DNA of 64,000 bases, from assembly GCF_000741775.1 (NCBI RefSeq), contig NZ_JGZR01000001.1, forward strand, positions 167,469 to 231,468, in the 5' to 3' direction. Position numbers and translations under genes: made by a program. This document shows positions 35,765 through 45,415 of this stretch, one piece after another. This DNA comes from Bifidobacterium subtile (GTDB lineage: Bacteria; Actinomycetota; Actinomycetes; Actinomycetales; Bifidobacteriaceae). Positions within the stretch are counted from its first letter, which is position 1. Each line of letters opens with the position of its first letter. The notes under the pieces were generated by a model. The model saw only the letters and a list, made by a program, of their open reading frames with translations. It made no database searches and had not been told where the DNA came from.

Positions 35765-37732
35765 ATGATCGACAAAAGCCTGTTCCGATTTCCCGGGTTC
35801 AGACGGACCATAGGTTTGCTGGCGGTGCTTTCGCTGGCGCAGGGCGCCAGCATCGTGGCGCAGGCCTATGGCCTGACACGCGCGTTGGTGGAGATCTGGC
35901 AGCGGCATGCCATGGCGTCGCTGCTGTTGCCCGTGGCGATATTCGGCACGGCCTTCGCCTGTCGGCAGCTGTGCGAAGTGGGCAAGCAGCGCGTCGCCAC
36001 GTATTATGCCGGTGGCGTTGTCGATGAGCTGCGGCCGCAAGTGCAACGCAAGGTCTTCCGGCTCGGGCCGGCAGCATTGGCCAAGCGGGGAACGGGCGCA
36101 TCGGTGACCATGCTGATCGAGGGACTCGACCAGACCAAGACCTACATCCGGACTGTGCTGCCGAAGATGATGGATATGTCGTTCATCCCGGCCATCGTGC
36201 TGATCGCCGTTTGGTCGCAAAGCTGGCTCAGCGGCCTCGTGCTGCTGCTCGTGCTGCCGCTGCTGTTCTTCTTCATGGCTATCCTGGGCATCGCGGCCCG
36301 CGACAAATCCGACAAGCAATACGCCGAATTCCGCGCGCTGAGCAACACGTTCGTCGACACGATTCTGGGCCTGCCGACCCTGCGGATGCTGGGCGTCGAC
36401 AAGGAGTACGAGCGCACGGTTGCCAGCGCCAGCGATCGCTTCCGCAAGCGCACGAACAGCGTGCTCAGAGTAGCGATGACCTCCACCTTCGCGCTCGACT
36501 TCTTCACGACTTTGGCGATTGCGATCATGGCCGTAGCTCTGGGCAACGCGCTGATCAACGGCACGGTAGTGCTGTTTCCGGCGCTGTTTTCGCTGATTCT
36601 CGCGCCGGAATACTTCCTGCCCATCCGCCAGTTCGGCGACGACTATCACGCGACGCTCAACGGCAAGAACGCACTGCAAGACATCAACGGACTGCTCGGT
36701 ACGCCCGAACCTGAACAAGACGGCGGCCTTGACTGGCCAGGCTGGGGGAACGGCAGCACGCTGAAGGTGCGCGGGCTTGCGTTTGTGTATGAACACAGCG
36801 TGTATGAACACAGTGTGCATGAACGCCGTGCGCATGATGCTAACGGTGGCGCAACCGGCGCAAAAGGCAGTGACGACGCCAACGACGCCGGCGGCAAGGT
36901 CAGCGATGAGAATAACGGCGCGGATGAGGCTGATACCGGTATTTCCAGCAACACGGCCAGCGTCGCAATCGCCACAGCGGGTGCCGTCGCAGCCAGTCAA
37001 CCCGGTGATGCCCATCCCGCGTTGCACGACCTGTCCTTCACGCTGCACGGCTTCGAGAAAGTCGCCATCATCGGCCGATCGGGCGCCGGCAAGTCAACGC
37101 TGATCAATATGCTGGCCGGTTTCAACATTCCCCAGCAGGGGGACATTGAACTTGATGGTCAGCAGCGCGCGCACTTCAACGCGCCCGCATGGCAGCGGCA
37201 TATCAGCTATATTCCGCAGACGCCGTATATTTTCAGCGGCTCCATCGCTGATAACATCCGCTTCTACAACCAGTCAGCGGGCGCCGACGATGTGCGCGAC
37301 GCCGCCGAGCAGGCCGGACTGGGCGATTGGCTCGGCATGCTTCCCTATGGCTTGGACACGCTGATCGGCGAGGGCAATCGCGGCATCAGCGGAGGGCAGG
37401 CCCAGCGCATCGCCTTGGCCCGGGTCATCGCCGACGGATCACGCTCTATTCTGTTGTTTGACGAGCCGACCGCACACCTGGACATTGAGACCGAATACGA
37501 GCTCAAACAGACCCTGCTGCCGCTTATGCACGATCACCTGGTGATATTCGCCACGCACCGCCTGCACTGGCTGGCGAATGTCGATAAGGTGCTCGTGCTT
37601 GACGAAGGCCGCATCGTGGATGCGGGCGCGCCAACGCAATTGCTTAACCGGGAAGGCCCGCTGCGAGAGCTCATCGATGAGATGGGAGGCAACCAGATTG
37701 AAGGATGTTTCAATGGGCAACGCCGCGAATAA
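35765..37732 (+). CDS. cydD: ABC exporter subunit CydD
   Basis: The 655-aa half-transporter has an N-terminal six-helix membrane domain and a C-terminal ATPase (Walker A GRSGAGKST about 437-445, ISGGQAQR, LLFDEPTAHLD). With CydC it exports glutathione/cysteine or handles haem, and is needed for bd oxidase assembly. An odd acidic Ala/Asp/Gly-rich insertion (about 338-415) precedes the ATPase; it contains three copies of a 5-residue unit VYEHS. AAGAAGG precedes the ATG, and cydC overlaps its 3' end by 20 bp. Confidence 0.93.
   Translation: MIDKSLFRFPGFRRTIGLLAVLSLAQGASIVAQAYGLTRALVEIWQRHAMASLLLPVAIFGTAFACRQLCEVGKQRVATYYAGGVVDELRPQVQRKVFRLGPAALAKRGTGASVTMLIEGLDQTKTYIRTVLPKMMDMSFIPAIVLIAVWSQSWLSGLVLLLVLPLLFFFMAILGIAARDKSDKQYAEFRALSNTFVDTILGLPTLRMLGVDKEYERTVASASDRFRKRTNSVLRVAMTSTFALDFFTTLAIAIMAVALGNALINGTVVLFPALFSLILAPEYFLPIRQFGDDYHATLNGKNALQDINGLLGTPEPEQDGGLDWPGWGNGSTLKVRGLAFVYEHSVYEHSVHERRAHDANGGATGAKGSDDANDAGGKVSDENNGADEADTGISSNTASVAIATAGAVAASQPGDAHPALHDLSFTLHGFEKVAIIGRSGAGKSTLINMLAGFNIPQQGDIELDGQQRAHFNAPAWQRHISYIPQTPYIFSGSIADNIRFYNQSAGADDVRDAAEQAGLGDWLGMLPYGLDTLIGEGNRGISGGQAQRIALARVIADGSRSILLFDEPTAHLDIETEYELKQTLLPLMHDHLVIFATHRLHWLANVDKVLVLDEGRIVDAGAPTQLLNREGPLRELIDEMGGNQIEGCFNGQRRE
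36785..36829 (+). repeat. In-frame 15-bp tandem repeat in cydD
   Basis: GTGTATGAACACAGC, GTGTATGAACACAGT and GTGCATGAACGCCGT encode VYEHS-VYEHS-VHERR. Fifteen bp is a multiple of three, so unit changes would alter only the length of the linker before the ATPase domain. Confidence 0.85.
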
Positions 37733-39527
37733 TGGCATTGACGATGGCGCTCCACGCCCCAGCGGCTTCTCACGGTACCTGCGCATCTGGCGCAACGACC
37801 ACTGGTTCTGGCCCTACTTGCGGCAGCACCGCCTGCTGCTGGCCGGGATTTTCCTCGTTGGCGCGTTTACTTTCGTATGCGCCGCCGGACTGATGTTCAC
37901 CTCGGGCTTTCTCATCAGCAGATCGGCTCGCCACCCGTACAACATCTTCGCGGTCTACGTGCCCATCGTGCTCACGCGCGCCTTCGGCATCGGCCGGCCG
38001 TCGTTCAAGTACCTCGAACGCATCGCAAGCCACGACTGGGTGCTGCGCGTGGTCTCCAAGCTGCGCGTGCAGCTGTACCGCACCCTGTCGCGTGATGCCG
38101 CATTCCTGACCGAACACGAGCGGACCGGCACAGTGCTGGGCCTGTTGGCCGACGATCTGGACCATTTGGAGAACTTCTACCTGCGCACAATTTTCCCCAC
38201 GATCGTGGCGTATATCATGTGGATCGTCGTCACGATAGCCGTCGGCGTCTTCTCGTGGCAGACCAGCCTGATTCTGTTCCTGCTCTTCGCGCTGGTGCTG
38301 ATCGCCGTGCCGCTGATGTCGCTGGCGTTCTCCGATGCCCGCTACGCACGCGAAAAGGCGGCGCAGCAGCACGAATACACGGCCGTGACCGAAAGCTACC
38401 TAGGCTTAAGCGATTGGTTCATCACGCATCGTGGCGAGGAATTCAGCGCGAACGGGGCCGAACAGTTTGCGCAGATTGGCGCAAGTCAGGCCGAGCAGAA
38501 GCGGTTCGAGCGCTGGCGCAACTTCGCCATCCAGATGATCTTCGCTGTGATGGCGGTTGGTCTGCTGGCGGGCTCGGCGCTGTTCCTGACATCCAGTACG
38601 AGCCGAGCGGATTTCGCGGCCGCCGTGGTGCTGTCGTTGTTCCCGCTGATCGATTGCTTCATCGTCGTCGCGCAAGCCTTCGCCGAAGTGCCGCTGTACA
38701 ACGATTCCCTGGGGCATCTCAATGCGCTGACCGAACGCGTCGAGGCGCACCAGCCGGACGAAGTAGTGCAGCAGCAGCTTGTCGGGCCGCTGCGCGCCAT
38801 TGATTTCGACCACGTGACGTTCTCCTACGGTCCCGACCAACCCATGCTGCTCGACGATTTCAGTCTGCATATCGAGGCTGGCCGGAAAGTGGCGCTGCTC
38901 GGCCCCAGCGGCGAAGGGAAGACCACGATTCTGCAGCTGCTGCTCGGTGATCTCCTGCCTCAGCGCGGCGAGATCCGCGTCAACGGCATACCCGTGCGGG
39001 CATTGCAGGCCGAACGTGCGCGGCTGTTCGGCTACCTGAATCAGCAGGCCTTCGTATTCAATACGACCATCGGTGACAATGTGCGGCTTGGCCGGCCCGA
39101 TGCGTCGGATGGCGACGTCTGGCAGGCGCTGGATGACGTGCAGCTCGGCGACTTCGTCCGCAGTTTGCCGAATCAGCTTGCCGAGCCGGTCGACGAATCG
39201 GGCCGGCGGCTCTCCGGCGGCCAGCGCCAGCGCCTTGCCTTGGCCAGGGTGCTGCTCAAGAACACGCCGGTGATCCTCTTGGACGAGCCGAGCATCGGCC
39301 TCGACCCGATCACTGAACGCACGCTAATGGACACGATTTTGCGTGTGAGCCGGCAGCGCACGCTGCTGTGGGTGACCCATCACTTGCAGGGTCTCGAGGA
39401 CGCGGACCGCGTGGTATTCCTCGAATCCGGGCGCATCGCGATGCAAGGTGCGCCCCACGAGCTCTATCGCAGCAACGCGCGATTCCGCGAACTCTACCGG
39501 CTCGACGTCGGCGAACTCACGGCATAG
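37713..39527 (+). CDS. cydC: ABC exporter subunit CydC
   Basis: The 604-aa partner of CydD has a six-helix domain (LLLAGIFLVGAFTFVCAAGLMFTSGFLIS onwards) and an ATPase with Walker A GPSGEGKTT (about 397), LSGGQRQR (about 500) and ILLDEPSIGLD. The start at MGNAANNGIDDG has AAGGA upstream and overlaps cydD by 20 bp. The stop abuts the convergent polyprenyl synthase stop with no gap. Confidence 0.93.
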   Translation: MGNAANNGIDDGAPRPSGFSRYLRIWRNDHWFWPYLRQHRLLLAGIFLVGAFTFVCAAGLMFTSGFLISRSARHPYNIFAVYVPIVLTRAFGIGRPSFKYLERIASHDWVLRVVSKLRVQLYRTLSRDAAFLTEHERTGTVLGLLADDLDHLENFYLRTIFPTIVAYIMWIVVTIAVGVFSWQTSLILFLLFALVLIAVPLMSLAFSDARYAREKAAQQHEYTAVTESYLGLSDWFITHRGEEFSANGAEQFAQIGASQAEQKRFERWRNFAIQMIFAVMAVGLLAGSALFLTSSTSRADFAAAVVLSLFPLIDCFIVVAQAFAEVPLYNDSLGHLNALTERVEAHQPDEVVQQQLVGPLRAIDFDHVTFSYGPDQPMLLDDFSLHIEAGRKVALLGPSGEGKTTILQLLLGDLLPQRGEIRVNGIPVRALQAERARLFGYLNQQAFVFNTTIGDNVRLGRPDASDGDVWQALDDVQLGDFVRSLPNQLAEPVDESGRRLSGGQRQRLALARVLLKNTPVILLDEPSIGLDPITERTLMDTILRVSRQRTLLWVTHHLQGLEDADRVVFLESGRIAMQGAPHELYRSNARFRELYRLDVGELTA

Positions 39528-40493
39528 CTACAGTTGCCCGCGGATGCGGCGCAGCACATCCCTGATCTGTCGGATCGTCGCCGATTGGAAGGCGTCCGCC
39601 GATCCGGCGAGGCATGCGTCGGCCTCGTCGAGATGCCGCATGGCTTCATCTTGGGAACGCCGGATCAGCTCAGGATGCAGCTGGAGATAGTCCTCCACAA
39701 GTTTTGGGTCGTTGCGGCTGAGCAGCCCGGCGACATCGGGATTATCGCGCAGCGCCAGCAGCACGGGAAGCGTATAAATGCCATCCGCCACGTCTTCGAG
39801 CTTGGGTTTGCCGGTATCGTGCGCGAGATCGAAATCGGCGATATCGTCCATGATCTGGAAAGCCATGCCGACGTGATCGCCGAAAGCCCGCGCGGTCTCC
39901 AGCAGCGCTGGGTCGAGGGCCTGCGAGCCCAGCCGCACTCCGGTGAGGCAGGCGAGTCGGAAAAGCGCGGCGGTCTTTCCGCCGATGGCCTTGCGATAGT
40001 AATCGAGCGTCGTTTCGGCGTTATGGCGCGCCGCTTCCTGCAGCAGCTCGCCGCCGACGATCTCGCAGACGGTCGAGGCCTGCTCGCGCAGGAAATCGGT
40101 GCTCGGGGCGATTTGTGCCATGATCTCCATGTAGCGCGACAGAATCAGATCGCCAAGATATATTGCCGCCTTGTTGCCGGCGGTGGTGTGCACAGTGGGC
40201 TGATTGCGCCGGATAGGAGCAGAGTCAAGCACATCGTCGTGCACGAGCGTGGCCAGATGCAGCATCTCGATCGCCGCCGCGCCAGTGATGACCTGGCCAT
40301 CGAGCTTGCCGGCGTTGCCGCCGGCTGCCCGGCCGAACAGCACGACGAGCGTAGCGCGAATCATCTTGCCGTGATTGTCGAGCAATTGGCGGTACTCGCG
40401 GCGGTACGGGGCGACGCTGGTCTCCTCGCCGTGAAGCGTCTCGACGACGCGGCGCATATCCGACTGCAACGTTATTTCCTGCTGTACTGACAT
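39528..40493 (-). CDS. Polyprenyl diphosphate synthase
   Basis: The 321-aa trans-isoprenyl diphosphate synthase has the first Asp-rich motif DDVLD (86-90) and the second DDIAD (216-220), with GGK-type GKMIRATLV and the KTAALFRLA region. It lengthens isoprenoid chains with IPP. Position beside ndh and cydABDC suggests the quinone side chain as product, though undecaprenyl or other lipid products are possible. Chain length cannot be read here. The start MSVQQEITL was preferred to an upstream frame. Confidence 0.9.
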   Translation of the reverse strand: MSVQQEITLQSDMRRVVETLHGEETSVAPYRREYRQLLDNHGKMIRATLVVLFGRAAGGNAGKLDGQVITGAAAIEMLHLATLVHDDVLDSAPIRRNQPTVHTTAGNKAAIYLGDLILSRYMEIMAQIAPSTDFLREQASTVCEIVGGELLQEAARHNAETTLDYYRKAIGGKTAALFRLACLTGVRLGSQALDPALLETARAFGDHVGMAFQIMDDIADFDLAHDTGKPKLEDVADGIYTLPVLLALRDNPDVAGLLSRNDPKLVEDYLQLHPELIRRSQDEAMRHLDEADACLAGSADAFQSATIRQIRDVLRRIRGQL

Positions 40494-40714
40494 GCGCCCC
40501 GCTCTCGTTCTTCGGCTATAAACCATACCAATATATCAATGTTTGGCGCATCCGCGACCGCCCTGTTGATTTCAGGCGGCGCCGAACGCACGATAGCTGC
40601 GTGCAGCGTGCGCATGCCGCACGAGCCCTGTACAGGTGCCCAGCGGGCCAGCCCGCTAAGATGGATTGCAGTGTCTGCGCGCAATACCGACGCACAGCGA
40701 AAGAAGGGGAGGAC

Positions 40715-41749
40715 ATGGGTCTGAATCCTTGGGCGGTCGCAGCGCTGTTCGCGCCTGCGGCCGTATTCGCGGCGGTGTTCCTCGTATCATTTCTCAACGA
40801 GCCCAGGCAGTTCCGCAACGCCATCTGGTTCATGCTTTTGCAGATTTCGCTGATCGGCGCAGGGCTGATAATCTCCGAGCAGGAATGGCTTATCGTCTTG
40901 GCGATCGTAGCGGTTGGCTTTGCGCCGTTCCTGGTGGTTCTTTTTCTCATAGCAAATTCGGTGAGCGTCATCCGGCGAGAGGGGTTGTCGCTCGCCACCA
41001 TGTTGCCAGGCGCCTTGGCCTTCGCCATCGTTCTTTTCCTCGCGCTGTTCATATGGGGCCTTGGCGCCGGCTTGCGCTGGCTGACGAACCTGATCGGTCT
41101 GGCGCTGCTCGAAGGGCTGTGGTTCTTCTTCTCGTTCGCCGCGTTGCTCGTATATTCCTGGGTGTACCGCACCCTGCCGCGCAAACGCCGCTATGACTAC
41201 ATCATCATCCATGGCGCGGGTCTCGATGGCGACAGGCCGAGCCCGCTGCTGCGCGGCCGGGTCGACAAGGCCGTGGAGCTGTGGCAGCGCCAGAAGCGCC
41301 ATGGCGTGCTCGTCGCATCCGGAGGGCAAGGCGGCGACGAGGTTGTCAGCGAAGCTGCGGCCATGCGCAAGTATCTGATCGAGGAATGCCACGTCCCGGA
41401 GGGCAGCATCCTGATGGAAGACCGTTCCACGACGACGATGGAGAATCTCGCATTCTCGAAGAAGATCATGGGTGCGCGCAGCGGCTCTGGACCACGCGCC
41501 TATCGCGCCGCGCTCGTGACCAGCGACTACCACGTGTTCCGCGCCAGTGAATATGCGCATAAGCTCGGGCTGAATGCCGATGGCGTAGGCAGCAGCACCA
41601 AGGGATATTACTGGCCGGCCGCATTCATCCGCGAATTCATCGCCGTCAGCCGCTCCCACCTAGGGCCGTATATCGTCATCGCGATCCTGTGGCTCCTCCT
41701 TATCCTCGCCGACCATGTGCTCATCCCGTGGTTCGCGGGCGGGTTCTGA
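40715..41749 (+). CDS. YdcF/SanA-type DUF218 membrane protein
   Basis: The 344-aa protein has four hydrophobic helices in the first 165 residues, then a DUF218 domain: YDYIIIHGAGLDGDRPSPLLRGRVDKAVELW, VLVASGGQGGDE and MEDRSTTTMENLAFSKKIM, and the YHVFRAS motif, ending with one more helix. The family includes ElyC and SanA, envelope-integrity proteins. Its precise role is unknown. An AGAAGGGGAGG site precedes the ATG. Confidence 0.88.
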   Translation: MGLNPWAVAALFAPAAVFAAVFLVSFLNEPRQFRNAIWFMLLQISLIGAGLIISEQEWLIVLAIVAVGFAPFLVVLFLIANSVSVIRREGLSLATMLPGALAFAIVLFLALFIWGLGAGLRWLTNLIGLALLEGLWFFFSFAALLVYSWVYRTLPRKRRYDYIIIHGAGLDGDRPSPLLRGRVDKAVELWQRQKRHGVLVASGGQGGDEVVSEAAAMRKYLIEECHVPEGSILMEDRSTTTMENLAFSKKIMGARSGSGPRAYRAALVTSDYHVFRASEYAHKLGLNADGVGSSTKGYYWPAAFIREFIAVSRSHLGPYIVIAILWLLLILADHVLIPWFAGGF

Positions 41750-41895
41750 CGTACTGCCTCGTGACTGGGGTTCCGGAGCAGTGTTCCGAACAGGGCCTCG
41801 GCGCATTTCCCGTGAAAGTGTTGGGCAACGGTCTGAAAAGGACGGAGAACAGACGGGAAACCTGAACTTCGCAGGAACATTCGATTGGGGAAACA

Positions 41896-41972
41896 GTGGA
41901 GCCGCTTGACAGAATCGAACTGTCGACCTTCTCATTACGAGTGAGACGCTCTACCAACTGAGCTAAAGCGGC
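41896..41972 (-). tRNA. tRNA-Thr (anticodon CGU)
   Basis: The acceptor arms GCCGCTT and AAGCGGC pair. The D-arm TAGCTCAGTTGGTAGAGC, the loop CTCGTAA within TCTCA/TGAGA (anticodon CGU) and GGTTCGATTC-like T-arm (AGTTCGATTC) are present. Encoded CCA is at 41896-41898. Confidence 0.95.
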
Positions 41973-42150
41973 ATTGGCCCGAGCGGCGTTCGCCACCCGC
42001 GCACAAGATGATGAGTGTACTGGATGGCCTCGAATTTGTCCAATGCACCAGCTGCATCGACCGTGTCATTCGGCTGCGGCAGCTGTCGTCGGCTGTCGTC
42101 AGTGTGCTCGTGCCATGCGCTTGTTCGGCCGCTGCGCGACAATGGAGGGC

Positions 42151-43299
42151 ATGGGCGAGACGAACGATTTGCACGATTTTCATGTGATTATTCCGGCGGG
42201 CGGCACCGGCACCCGGCTATGGCCGCTCAGCCGCGTCGCCCGGCCGAAATTCCTTTTCGATCCCCTTGGGCAGGGGAGTACGCTGCTGCAATCAACCTTC
42301 GACCGCTTGGCGGCGATCGCAGGCAAGGACCATGTCGTGGTGAGTACCGGCTGGCGCTATATCCAGCAAGTGCGCGAACAGCTGCCCGAACTGGGCGCCG
42401 AGAACATCTTCGCCGAACCGGTTCCACGGGATTCCACGGCTGCGATTGCCTTGGCCACTGCCGTGCTCGCGCGGCGCCACGGCGGGCAGACGATCGTCGG
42501 ATCCTTCGCCGCCGATCATGTGATACGCGGCGCCGAAGCCTTCGCCGAATCGGTCCGGCAGGCGGTGGCGACCGCGCGCGCCGGCTACGTCACGACCATT
42601 GGCATCGCCGCATCGCGCCCATCCACCGCGTTCGGATACATCCACCAAGGGCCTTCGCTCGCCGCGCGCATTCCCCAGGCGCCCAGCGCGCGCGAGGTGG
42701 AGCGCTTCGTGGAGAAGCCCGATGCCTCGACTGCGCAGGCGTACCTGTCGACCGGCGAATACCGCTGGAACGCCGGCATGTTCGTCATGCGCGCGGACGT
42801 GCTGCTGGGACATCTGCAGGCGGGCAATCCTGCGATGTTCGAGGCGATTTCGCATATCGCCGACGCGTACATGGCGCCGCCGGAAACCAGGGATGAGGCC
42901 GTGGACGAGGCCATGGCCCGCTATTGGCCGAGCATCGAGAAGATCGCCTTCGACTACGCCGTGGCCGAGCCGCTGAGCATGAGCGGGGGAGTGGCGATGA
43001 TCCCGGGAGACTTCGGCTGGGACGACATCGGGGATTTCAACTCGGTGGCCGCCTTGCTGCCAAGCGCGAACGAGCGCAATGTCAAGGTCATAGGAGACGC
43101 CGACCAAGTGGTGTGCCTCGACTCCGCCGGCGATGTGGTCGCCCCCGCATCCGGGCGCACGATCGTGCTGCTCGGGGTCAACGACATGGTCGTGGCCGAC
43201 ACCCCGGACGCGCTGCTCGTCGCACCGCGCGCCCGCAGTCAGGAGATCAAGTCCGTCGTATCGCAGCTCCAGGATGAGGGGCGTGACGCGATCCTGTAG
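42151..43299 (+). CDS. manC: Mannose-1-phosphate guanylyltransferase
   Basis: The 382-aa nucleotidyltransferase has GGTGTRLWPLSR (17-28) with the PKFL catalytic Lys motif, EPVPRDSTAAIALA, FAADHVI, and a left-handed beta-helix end without the fused isomerase domain of long ManC. It makes GDP-mannose for polysaccharide synthesis, and may be a related mannose/glucose-1-P guanylyltransferase. GACAAT lies 7 nt before the ATG, so transcription probably starts at the start codon. An ATG 9 nt earlier is an alternative. Confidence 0.9.
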   Translation: MGETNDLHDFHVIIPAGGTGTRLWPLSRVARPKFLFDPLGQGSTLLQSTFDRLAAIAGKDHVVVSTGWRYIQQVREQLPELGAENIFAEPVPRDSTAAIALATAVLARRHGGQTIVGSFAADHVIRGAEAFAESVRQAVATARAGYVTTIGIAASRPSTAFGYIHQGPSLAARIPQAPSAREVERFVEKPDASTAQAYLSTGEYRWNAGMFVMRADVLLGHLQAGNPAMFEAISHIADAYMAPPETRDEAVDEAMARYWPSIEKIAFDYAVAEPLSMSGGVAMIPGDFGWDDIGDFNSVAALLPSANERNVKVIGDADQVVCLDSAGDVVAPASGRTIVLLGVNDMVVADTPDALLVAPRARSQEIKSVVSQLQDEGRDAIL

Positions 43300-43322
43300 C
43301 AACGGGTGGTGCTTTTGACTGA

Positions 43323-43350
43323 GGGCGCTGCGCAGCGCCCTGTCCAATTT
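43323..43350 (+). terminator. Possible terminator of the guanylyltransferase gene
   Basis: The perfect palindrome AGGGCGCTGCGCAGCGCCCT (43323-43342) is followed by GTCCAATTTTG. Confidence 0.6.
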
Positions 43351-43454
43351 TGTGAGTACCTTGTGAAATGAAGGAATCAGTGCAACCGCGCTGCACGGTT
43401 CGCAGCCGTCCGTATGCCGTGCGCTGATTCATAGCGATGATGAAAGGACCATAC

Positions 43455-45152
43455 ATGGCCATCAATCCTCCTATTGACGCGACGCAGACCCAAGAGTGGG
43501 CCGCGCTGCAGCAGCATTTCGACGAACTGCAGGCCGAGGGCGTCGACCTCAAGACTTGGTTCGCCAATGACTCGTCGCGCGTCGAGAAACTCAGCTTCGA
43601 CGCGGGCGACTTGCATTTCGACCTCTCGAAAAACCTGATCAAGCCCGAGACGCTGTTGCTGTTCGCTGATCTTGCCAAGGCGGTCAAGCTCGACGAACGC
43701 ACCAAGGCGATGTATACCGGTGTGCATATCAATAACACCGAGGACCGTGCCGTGCTGCACACCGCGCTGCGTCGCCCGGCGGAAGACGAAGGCAAGGTCA
43801 TCGTCGACGGTCAGGACACCGTCAAGGATGTGCGCGAAACCCTTGACCGCATCTACGCCTTCGCGGACAAGGTTCGCTCCGGCGAGTGGACTGGCGTGAC
43901 CGGCAAGAAGATCACCACGGTGGTCAATATCGGCATCGGCGGCTCGGACCTGGGCCCCGTCATGGTGTACGAGGCGCTCAAGGCCTATGCGGACGCGGGC
44001 ATCAGCGCTCGCTACATCTCCAACATCGACCCCAACGATCTGGCCGAGAAAACCAAGGGCCTGGACCCGGAGACCACGATGTTCATCATCGTCTCCAAGA
44101 CCTTCACCACGCTCGAGACGCTCACCAACGCCCGCGAGGCACGCACCTGGCTGCTCGGCGAGCTCCAGGCCTCCGGTGCCATTGACGGTTCCGACGAGCA
44201 GAAGGCCGACGCGATCCGCAGGCATTTCGTCGCCGTCTCCACCAATCTGGAGAAGGTCGCGGAGTTCGGCATCGACCCGGCCAACGCCTTCGGATTCTGG
44301 AACTGGGTCGGTGGACGCTACTCCGTCGACTCCGCCGTCGGCACCTCGCTCGCCGTGGTGTTCGGGCCGGAGCGCTTCGAGGAGTTCCTGCACGGCTTCC
44401 ATGAGATCGACGAGTACTTCGCGGCCACCCCGTTCGAGAAGAACGTCGTCGTGCTGCTCGGTATCTTGAACGTCTGGTACCGCAACTTCTTCAAGGCCGC
44501 CTCGCACGCTGTGCTGCCCTACGACCAGTACCTGCACCGCTTCCCGGCCTATCTGCAGCAGCTGACCATGGAGTCCAACGGCAAGTCTGTGCGCTGGGAC
44601 GGCACGCCCGTCACCTCCGAGACCGGCGAGATCTTCTGGGGTGAGCCCGGCACGAACGGCCAGCACGCTTTCTACCAGCTGATCCATCAGGGCACGCAGC
44701 TGATTCCGGCCGATTTCATCGCTTTCGCCAACACGCCGAACCCGACCAAGGACGGCGGCCAGGATGTGCATGAGCTGTTCCTGGGCAACTACCTCGCGCA
44801 GACCAAGGCGCTGGCCTTCGGCAAGACCGCTGACGAAGTGCGTGCGGAAGGCACGGCCGAGGAGATCGTGCCGGCGCGCGTCTTCGCGGGCAACCGCCCG
44901 ACCACTTCGATCTTTGGCGACGCGCTGACTCCGTTCTCGCTGGGCGAGCTGATCGCGCTCTACGAGCACATCACCTTCGTCGAAGGCACCGTGTGGGGCC
45001 TGGATTCCTACGACCAGTGGGGCGTGGAGCTGGGCAAGCAGCTCGCCAAGCAGATCACCCCCGCGATCTCGCAGGATGATGACGCCCTCGCGCAGCAGGA
45101 CGCCTCCACCCAGGGCCTGATCAAGTTCTACCGCGAGCACCGCAAGTTCTGA
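43455..45152 (+). CDS. pgi: Glucose-6-phosphate isomerase
   Basis: The 565-aa enzyme interconverts glucose-6-P and fructose-6-P, feeding the fructose-6-phosphate phosphoketolase shunt. Family signatures [45 protein letters not shown]-like regions and the C-terminal [14 protein letters not shown] are intact. AAAGGA precedes the ATG at 43455; an ATG 18 nt upstream is less likely. It is monocistronic, followed by a long hairpin. Confidence 0.97.
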   Translation: MAINPPIDATQTQEWAALQQHFDELQAEGVDLKTWFANDSSRVEKLSFDAGDLHFDLSKNLIKPETLLLFADLAKAVKLDERTKAMYTGVHINNTEDRAVLHTALRRPAEDEGKVIVDGQDTVKDVRETLDRIYAFADKVRSGEWTGVTGKKITTVVNIGIGGSDLGPVMVYEALKAYADAGISARYISNIDPNDLAEKTKGLDPETTMFIIVSKTFTTLETLTNAREARTWLLGELQASGAIDGSDEQKADAIRRHFVAVSTNLEKVAEFGIDPANAFGFWNWVGGRYSVDSAVGTSLAVVFGPERFEEFLHGFHEIDEYFAATPFEKNVVVLLGILNVWYRNFFKAASHAVLPYDQYLHRFPAYLQQLTMESNGKSVRWDGTPVTSETGEIFWGEPGTNGQHAFYQLIHQGTQLIPADFIAFANTPNPTKDGGQDVHELFLGNYLAQTKALAFGKTADEVRAEGTAEEIVPARVFAGNRPTTSIFGDALTPFSLGELIALYEHITFVEGTVWGLDSYDQWGVELGKQLAKQITPAISQDDDALAQQDASTQGLIKFYREHRKF

Positions 45153-45178
45153 CACATCAGTTCTGACAGCGATTCCTC

Positions 45179-45241
45179 GCCTCGAACGTCACGAATCCCG
45201 CATCATCTCAATGATGGTGCGGGATTCGTGACGTTCGAGGC
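45179..45241. terminator. Long hairpin after pgi
   Basis: Arms of about 28 nt (45179-45206 and 45211-45241) pair with a 2-nt bulge over a CTCA loop. The stem contains AACGTCACGAATCCCGC. No T-run follows. It probably limits read-through from pgi. Confidence 0.7.
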
Positions 45242-45368
45242 GGTTATACGTCGCAACGCCCGCGGAGGCGTTAAGCTCACAGCGCTGTGCGCTGTGAGTA
45301 GCCGACGCTGAGGCCCCGCCAAGGGGCCGAGGAGACAACGGAGATCTCCTTTCGTACAGCTGCTGAAA

Positions 45369-45415
45369 CGTCACAACGCACGCACTATCACAGAGATAGT
45401 GCGGGCGTTGTGACG
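45369..45415. repeat. Second long hairpin in the pgi-ABC gap
   Basis: The 21-nt arms (45369-45389 and 45395-45415) pair with one mismatch over a 5-nt loop and start CGTCACAACGC. The outer CGTCAC...GTGACG is shared with the hairpin at 45179. The rest of the 45153-45546 gap has no gene. Confidence 0.75.

Noticed and set aside
43377..45155. 592-codon minus-strand frame opposite pgi
   Set aside because: Antisense shadow of a complete glucose-6-phosphate isomerase gene; product has no recognisable fold.
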